Below are positions 5,882-10,373 of a stretch of 10,373 nucleotides of DNA, piece by piece (position 1 is the stretch's first letter; every line of letters begins with the position of its first letter). The notes below the pieces were generated by a model. That model was not told where the DNA came from. It did no database searches and saw only the letters and a program-made list of their open reading frames with translations. The translations under genes and the position numbers were made by a program. Source of the DNA: Pseudomonadota bacterium (GTDB lineage Bacteria > Pseudomonadota > Alphaproteobacteria > Rhizobiales > Xanthobacteraceae); assembly GCA_963205465.1 (NCBI GenBank), contig CAUJKG010000048.1, positions 1 to 10,373 on the forward strand. The letters run 5' to 3'.

Positions 5882-8140
5882 ATGACCAAACGAATCGCTC
5901 CTTCCGCGCCTGGCGGCGGCGGAGGCAATATCGAACCCGTCGAACTGAAAGAGGCGCTGGAAGAGCGCTATCTTTCCTATGCGCTGTCCACGATCATGGG
6001 CCGCGCGTTGCCCGATGCCCGTGACGGCCTCAAGCCCGTGCACCGGCGCATCTTGCATGCCATGCGGCAGCTTCGGCTCGACCCGGGCACGTCGTTCAAG
6101 AAGTCGGCGCGTGTCGTCGGCGACGTGATCGGCAAATTCCATCCACACGGCGACCAGTCGGTGTACGACGCGCTGGTGCGTCTCGCGCAGGATTTCGCGC
6201 AGCGCTATCCGCTCGTGGACGGGCAGGGCAATTTCGGCAACGTCGATGGCGATAACGCGGCGGCCATGCGTTACACCGAAGCGCGCATGACCGACGTTGC
6301 GCGGCTGCTCCTGGAAGGCATCGACGAAGACGCGGTCGATATGCGCCTCACCTATGATGGTGAGGAGCAGGAGCCGATCGTGCTGCCCGGTGCGTTCCCG
6401 AACCTGCTCGCGAACGGCTCGACCGGGATCGCGGTCGGCATGGCGACCTCCATCCCGCCGCACAACGCCGCCGAGCTTTGCGATGCCGCGCTACTCCTGA
6501 TCGAAAAGCCCAAGGCGACGACGCGCGAGCTGATGAAGTTCGTCAAGGGGCCGGATTTTCCGACCGGCGGCATCATCGTCGACGACAAGGCGGCGATCCG
6601 CGAGGCTTACAACACCGGCCGCGGCTCGTTCCGCGTACGCGCGAAGTGGAAGCAGGAAGATACCGGCCGCGGCACCTGGGTCGTGATCGTCACCGAGATT
6701 CCCTATGCAGTGCCGAAGTCGCGGCTAATCGAAAAGATTGCCGAACTGCTGCAGGAAAAGAAACTGCCGCTGCTTGCGGATATCCGCGACGAGTCTACCG
6801 AAGACGTGCGCGTCGTACTGGAGCCGCGTTCGCGTGCGGTCGATCCGGTGCTGATGATGGAGCAGCTCTTCAAGCTCACCGAGCTTGAAAGCCGTTTCCC
6901 GCTCAACATGAACGTGTTGATGGGCGGAATCACGCCGCGCGTGGTCAGCCTGCAGGAAGTTCTGCAGGAGTGGCTCGACCATCGCCGTATCGTTCTGTTG
7001 CGGCGTTCGAAGCATCGTCTCGGCAATATCGATCACCGCATCGAGGTGCTCGGCGGCTATCTGATCGCCTATCTCAATCTCGACGAGGTCATCAGGATCA
7101 TCCGCACGCAGGACGAGCCGAAGCCCGTGTTGATGAAGCGCTTCAAGCTCACTGACGTGCAGGCCGACGCCATTCTCAACATGCGGCTGCGCAACTTGCG
7201 CAAGCTCGAAGAGATGGAAATCCGCGGCGAGCACGCGGACCTCAAGAAAGAGAAGGCGGAGCTCGAAAAGCTTCTGAAATCTCCCGCCGGCCAGTGGAAG
7301 AAGATTTCCGATCAGATCAAGGAAGTCAGAGAGCTGTTCGGTCCGAAGACGGAAATCGGCAAGCGCCGCACCGGCTTCGATACCGCTGCCGAGATCGACG
7401 AAGCCGCAGTCGCGGAATCGATGCTCGTGCGCGAGCCGATTACGGTCGTGGTTTCCGAGAAGGGCTGGATCCGCGCCCTTAAAGGACATACCGATCAGGT
7501 CGCAGACGTACAGTTCAAGGGCGACGACGCGCTGAAGTTTTCGTTTCCTGCCGACACCACGTCGAAGCTCGTGGTCTTCGCGACCAACGGGCGCTTCTAC
7601 ACGCTGGATGCTGGAAAGATTCCGGGCGGCCGCGGGCATGGCGAGCCGATCCGGCTCATGGTCGAGATCGAGGCGGGCCATGAAATCCTGGTCGTCTTCC
7701 CTTATGCGGAAGGCGAGAAGTATCTCGTGGCATCCGAAGCTGGCCGCGGTTTCATCGTGAAGACCGAGGACATGCTCGGCACCACCCGCAAGGGCAAGCA
7801 GGTGCTGAACGTGAAGGCGCCGGACAAGGCGGCTGCGATTGCGCCTGCGGCGGGCGATCATGTCGCCGTGATCGGGGAAAACCGGAAGATGGTGATCTTC
7901 CCGGCGAAAGACCTACCGGAGATGGGCCGGGGCGCGGGCGTCAAGCTCCAGCGCTATAAGGATGGCGGGCTCTCCGACATCAAGGCTTTCAATCTGGATG
8001 AAGGTCTGACCTGGACCGACAGCTCGAACCGCAAGTTCTCGCTGACCAAGGGCGAACTCCGCGACTGGCGGGGAAATCGCGCCGACGCGGGCCGGCTCGC
8101 GCCGAAAGGCTTTCCGAAGGCGAACAAGTTTCGCGGCTGA
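5882..8140 (+). CDS. parC: DNA topoisomerase IV subunit A
   Basis: ParC pairs with ParE to decatenate daughter chromosomes and relax supercoils by double-strand passage. The protein has 752 residues, about the length of E. coli ParC and shorter than typical GyrA. After a glycine-rich N-terminal tail, YLSYALSTIMGRALPD (30-45) and GLKPVHRRIL open the breakage-reunion core. The winged-helix segment carries HPHGDQSVYDAL (88-98), and the catalytic tyrosine is Tyr131 in AAAMRYTEARMT. NGSTGIAVGMAT is also present. A coiled-coil and C-gate region runs through about 360-465, followed by a beta-pinwheel DNA-wrapping domain from about 500 to the end. The strict GyrA box is absent; a degenerate TTRKGKQVLNV stands in the pinwheel, supporting ParC over GyrA. 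The position equivalent to quinolone-interacting Ser80 (E. coli ParC) or Ser83 (GyrA) is Gln92. parE is not in the window. The start is fixed by an upstream in-frame stop. Confidence 0.95.
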   Translation: MTKRIAPSAPGGGGGNIEPVELKEALEERYLSYALSTIMGRALPDARDGLKPVHRRILHAMRQLRLDPGTSFKKSARVVGDVIGKFHPHGDQSVYDALVRLAQDFAQRYPLVDGQGNFGNVDGDNAAAMRYTEARMTDVARLLLEGIDEDAVDMRLTYDGEEQEPIVLPGAFPNLLANGSTGIAVGMATSIPPHNAAELCDAALLLIEKPKATTRELMKFVKGPDFPTGGIIVDDKAAIREAYNTGRGSFRVRAKWKQEDTGRGTWVVIVTEIPYAVPKSRLIEKIAELLQEKKLPLLADIRDESTEDVRVVLEPRSRAVDPVLMMEQLFKLTELESRFPLNMNVLMGGITPRVVSLQEVLQEWLDHRRIVLLRRSKHRLGNIDHRIEVLGGYLIAYLNLDEVIRIIRTQDEPKPVLMKRFKLTDVQADAILNMRLRNLRKLEEMEIRGEHADLKKEKAELEKLLKSPAGQWKKISDQIKEVRELFGPKTEIGKRRTGFDTAAEIDEAAVAESMLVREPITVVVSEKGWIRALKGHTDQVADVQFKGDDALKFSFPADTTSKLVVFATNGRFYTLDAGKIPGGRGHGEPIRLMVEIEAGHEILVVFPYAEGEKYLVASEAGRGFIVKTEDMLGTTRKGKQVLNVKAPDKAAAIAPAAGDHVAVIGENRKMVIFPAKDLPEMGRGAGVKLQRYKDGGLSDIKAFNLDEGLTWTDSSNRKFSLTKGELRDWRGNRADAGRLAPKGFPKANKFRG

Positions 8141-8151
8141 CGCGCGTTGAC
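8141..8151. other. 11-base gap between convergent parC and permease genes
   Basis: The parC stop (plus strand, ends 8140) and the permease stop (minus strand, ends 8152) face each other across 11 bases. There is no hairpin with a T-run on either strand, so each transcript probably runs into the end of the other gene or ends by another route such as Rho. A 6-bp GC stem at 8161-8176 lies within the permease coding end and has no T-tract. Confidence 0.6.
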
Positions 8152-9066
8152 TCAGGCGTTGCGCGGGCTTCCGCGCTTCGGCCCGGCAATCATCGCGATC
8201 AACTGAAAGACACCCGCCACGACCGCGATGGTGCCCGCTGCGCCGAGCGAAATCTCGTAGCCAAGACCAAGCGGAAGCAGTACCGCGATAGCATAGCCGA
8301 GCAACCCGCTTGCCAAAGCGAAAGCAAGCGAGAGCAGAACCTGCGTTTTGAGATCGTCGGTCAGCATACGCGCGGTTGCGGGCGGGCAGACCATCATCGC
8401 GACGAGCAGGATCACGCCGGTCGCAGAGAGGGAAACAACCGCGGCGAGTGCTGCAAGCGCCACGACGATCGCTCCGATCAGCCTTGGAGAAATGCCGATG
8501 GTGCGCGCGAACACGGGGTCGAAACTGACCACGCGCAATTCCTTGAACAGAAGGATCACGATCAGCGCGACGATAAAGAGTCCGAAGCCGAGCCTCGCGA
8601 CTTGCGGCGGCAGATTCGCGAGTGCGTTGGCGTCGAAGAGACTCGATAGTCCGGTCGCCGCCGGCCAGATTGCGGTTTCGATATTGCCGAACAAGATGTG
8701 ATGCACGTCGAAGCTGGTGCGGGCGACGCCGCTTTGTTCGAGCAGTAGCACGCCAAGCGCGAACATGGCGGTGAATACCGCGCCAAGTGCGGCGGAAGGT
8801 TCGACGCCCGCGCTACGCCGCAGAAACTCGACCAGGAGAGAAGCGAATAGCGCGGCGGCAAAGGCTCCCGTCAGCATGACCCAGGTTGCCGTGCTCGCCG
8901 CGATCATGAAGGCAATCACGATGCCGGGCAGCACGACGTGTCCCATGGCGTCGCCGAGCATGCTCTGCCGGGTCAGCATCAGGAAGTTTCCGATCAGTGC
9001 GCAGACGAGGGCTGCGAGCGTGCCCACGAGGAGAGCCGGAAGATCGATCTGCAGGAACGAGATCAT
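8152..9066 (-). CDS. Metal ABC transporter permease, SitD/TroD/MntD-like
   Basis: This is an inner-membrane permease of the ABC-3 family, which moves Mn, Zn or Fe ions delivered by a periplasmic binding protein. The 304-residue protein has about eight or nine hydrophobic segments. The family motif GDAMGHVVLPG lies at 38-48, and the cytoplasmic coupling region reads FKELRVVSFDPVFARTIGISPRL, followed by TGVILLVAMMVCPPATARML. These resemble the second permease (SitD/TroD) of two-permease importers. The ATG at 9066 was chosen because it overlaps the upstream permease stop as ATGA and places the first membrane span right after it. The frame stays open for 211 codons upstream, but that part is an antisense-like shadow of the other permease. 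No Shine-Dalgarno sequence is visible, so translation is likely coupled. Metal specificity cannot be read from the sequence. Confidence 0.93.
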   Translation of the reverse strand: MISFLQIDLPALLVGTLAALVCALIGNFLMLTRQSMLGDAMGHVVLPGIVIAFMIAASTATWVMLTGAFAAALFASLLVEFLRRSAGVEPSAALGAVFTAMFALGVLLLEQSGVARTSFDVHHILFGNIETAIWPAATGLSSLFDANALANLPPQVARLGFGLFIVALIVILLFKELRVVSFDPVFARTIGISPRLIGAIVVALAALAAVVSLSATGVILLVAMMVCPPATARMLTDDLKTQVLLSLAFALASGLLGYAIAVLLPLGLGYEISLGAAGTIAVVAGVFQLIAMIAGPKRGSPRNA

Positions 9067-9986
9067 GAAACGCGCCGCGGTAATTTTTGTGTACCGAGGG
9101 CGCGGATCACCAGTCCGCGCGCGGAACCGAAGCAGACACTGACGAGCAGGATAGCGAAGGCGAGGAGCACGATCACGGGGCCGGTCGGCGTGTCGGGACG
9201 AACGGCGGACAGGGCGGCGCCGCCATAGGCGGAGGCGGCACCGATGATAGCGGAGACGATCGTCATGCGGCTCGCATGATTGGTCCAGAAACGTGCGGCG
9301 GCGGGCGGAATGATCAGAAGCGCCACGATCAGGACAAGGCCGACCACGCGCAGGCCGATCACGATCACGGCAAGCACCAACGCCAGCACCAACAGGTCGA
9401 GCACCCGCACGGGAAAGCCGTGCGCGCGCGCATATTCGGTATCGAAGGATACCAGCGTCAGCTCCTTGAAGAACGCGGCAACCACTGCTGCGGCGATGAA
9501 CGAAAATGCCGCGAGTGTGATCGCCTCGCTTCGCAACATCCCTGCGGTCGCACCGAGAAGATACACGTCGAGACCGGCCTGACCGCCGGTCTTCAACGTC
9601 TGGATGACAGTGAGCAAGACGACGCCAAGCGCGAAGAAGGTGGCGAGCACGCTGGCAATCGCGGTGTCTTCGTTGAGCCGCGTATGCGTGACGATCCACT
9701 GGATGCAGAGCGCGGAAAGCACCGCGGTCAGTGCCGATCCGGCGAGCAGAAAGGGCAGGCTTTTCCCGGAGAAGCCGAGCGCCACCGCGGTAATGAAGCC
9801 GAGCGCGACGCCGGGAAGTGTCGCGTGGGCAACCGCGTCGGCGACCAGCGCGCGCCTGCGCAGCATTGCGAAGACGCCGACGGTTCCCGTTGCCGCGCCA
9901 AGTGCTGCGGCCCCCAGCATGACGACCGTGGTATTGTAGCCGGCCTGCAGCAGGAGCACGGCCAGGATTTCTCGAAATTCAGTCAT
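9063..9986 (-). CDS. Metal ABC transporter permease, SitC/TroC/MntC-like
   Basis: This is the first of two distinct ABC-3 family permeases, expected to form a heterodimeric channel with the downstream one. It has 307 residues and about nine hydrophobic segments. ADAVAHATLPG at 49-59 is the counterpart of the family motif. The coupling region reads FKELTLVSFDTEYARAHGFPVR, then RVVGLVLIVALLIIPPAAARFW, a pattern typical of the SitC/TroC branch. A basic tail ends the protein (ALGTQKLPRRVS). The ATG at 9986 overlaps the end of the ATPase gene by 8 bases, and the stop overlaps the next permease as ATGA. There is no clear Shine-Dalgarno sequence, again suggesting coupling. Two non-identical permeases argue against a simple ZnuB system, which uses one permease, and favour a Sit/Tro/Mnt-type manganese/iron/zinc importer. 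That specificity is inference. Confidence 0.93.
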   Translation of the reverse strand: MTEFREILAVLLLQAGYNTTVVMLGAAALGAATGTVGVFAMLRRRALVADAVAHATLPGVALGFITAVALGFSGKSLPFLLAGSALTAVLSALCIQWIVTHTRLNEDTAIASVLATFFALGVVLLTVIQTLKTGGQAGLDVYLLGATAGMLRSEAITLAAFSFIAAAVVAAFFKELTLVSFDTEYARAHGFPVRVLDLLVLALVLAVIVIGLRVVGLVLIVALLIIPPAAARFWTNHASRMTIVSAIIGAASAYGGAALSAVRPDTPTGPVIVLLAFAILLVSVCFGSARGLVIRALGTQKLPRRVS

Positions 9987-10373
9987 GGGCCGGGGCCGCG
10001 TTCAGCGCGAGCGGCACGCCGTAGGTCCGCGATATGTTTTCAGGCGTGAACATCTCGTCCACGGGGCCGGCGGCAATCAGCTTGCGGTTGAGCAGCAACA
10101 CGCGGTCGAAAATTTCCCGCACGCTGGAAAGATCGTGATGCACGCAGACGACCAGCGCGCCGGAGTCGCGCAGGTTTCGAAACACATCGGTCATGACCTT
10201 TTCGGTCACGGCATCGACTCCCGCGAAGGGCTCGTCGAGCAGAAAGAGCTTGGCCTGTTGCGCAAGCGCACGCGCAAGAAAGACACGTTGCTGCTGGCCG
10301 CCGGAAAGCGCGCCGATCTGGTTGTCCGCGAAATCGGCGAGCCGGACCGCATCGAGAAATTCCCGGGCTTTGG
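9979..10373 (-). CDS. Metal ABC transporter ATP-binding protein, C-terminal part (partial)
   Basis: This is the nucleotide-binding subunit that powers the importer from the cytoplasmic side. The frame is open to the right edge; 130 residues plus the stop are visible, and the Walker A and Q-loop lie beyond the window. Visible motifs in order are the ABC signature LSGGQQQRVFLARAL (signature at window residues 22-26), Walker B LFLLDE (42-47), D-loop FAGVD (49-53) and the switch histidine in CVHHDL (His79). The C-terminus (LLLNRKLIAAGPVDEMFTPENISRTYG) is typical of Mn/Zn/Fe-type ATPases such as SitB, MntB and ZnuC. The apparent start near 10209 is an internal GTG well past Walker B, so it is not a real start. 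The gene leads the two permeases with an 8-base overlap. Any binding-protein gene, promoter or Mur/Fur/Zur operator would lie to the right of the window. Confidence 0.95.
   Translation of the reverse strand, partial: KAREFLDAVRLADFADNQIGALSGGQQQRVFLARALAQQAKLFLLDEPFAGVDAVTEKVMTDVFRNLRDSGALVVCVHHDLSSVREIFDRVLLLNRKLIAAGPVDEMFTPENISRTYGVPLALNAAPAHD

Noticed and set aside
6725..7861. Long open frame (378 codons) on the minus strand across parC
   Set aside because: It is fully antisense to well-conserved parC, has no recognisable domain, and is the kind of shadow frame expected in GC-rich DNA with strong third-position bias.
8161..8176. GCGCGG/CCGCGC stem as a bidirectional terminator
   Set aside because: The stem has only six base pairs, no T-run on either strand, and encodes the C-terminal residues of the permease.
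9067..9699. 211-codon in-frame upstream extension of the last permease
   Set aside because: It overlaps the other permease gene in a different frame, is rich in Arg and His with no membrane segments, and the family N-terminus begins right at the ATG at 9066.
9087..10049. 320-codon plus-strand open frame across the permease and ATPase genes
   Set aside because: The translation is low-complexity and charged with no family resemblance, and it is antisense to clear ABC transporter genes.

Overview
The window is dense, high-GC chromosomal core sequence from an alphaproteobacterium, most likely of the order Hyphomicrobiales (Bradyrhizobium/Xanthobacteraceae-like). The evidence is the gene order rsh-pdxJ-acpS-lepB-rnc-era-HIT-recO-parC, the single-membrane-span signal peptidase I and the style of the Rsh, RecO and ParC proteins. 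The genus cannot be fixed from sequence reading alone.

Plus strand, 1-8140: nine genes in one direction. The first is the 3' part of the bifunctional (p)ppGpp enzyme gene rsh, which is cut by the left edge. Then come pdxJ (vitamin B6), acpS (activation of acyl carrier protein), lepB (signal peptidase I), rnc (RNase III), era (ribosome-assembly GTPase), a HIT-family nucleotide hydrolase/transferase, recO (recombinational repair) and parC (topoisomerase IV subunit A). Nearly every junction overlaps by 4 or 8 bases or is separated by a single base, which points to translational coupling. The exceptions are acpS-lepB (69 bases, with a perfect 8-bp hairpin) and recO-parC (37 bases).

Minus strand, 8152-10373: a metal-type ABC importer operon read from right to left. 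It holds the C-terminal part of an ATPase (cut by the right edge) and two different integral membrane permeases of the Sit/Tro/Mnt class. These also overlap by 8 and 4 bases. The operon converges on parC with only 11 bases between the two stop codons. The usual substrate-binding protein gene is not in the window.

Functionally, the left block joins stringent-response control, cofactor and lipid-carrier activation, protein export, RNA processing and ribosome maturation, DNA repair and chromosome decatenation. The right block most probably imports manganese, zinc or iron. There is no stretch over 300 bases without a gene, and no tRNA, rRNA, CRISPR array, insertion sequence, phage gene or defence system was seen. 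I found no previously undescribed system. The points worth a second look are residue-level oddities (Rsh without its usual cysteines, RNase III Gln44, ParC Gln92), the lepB leader hairpin and the rearranged order of a gene cluster familiar from E. coli.
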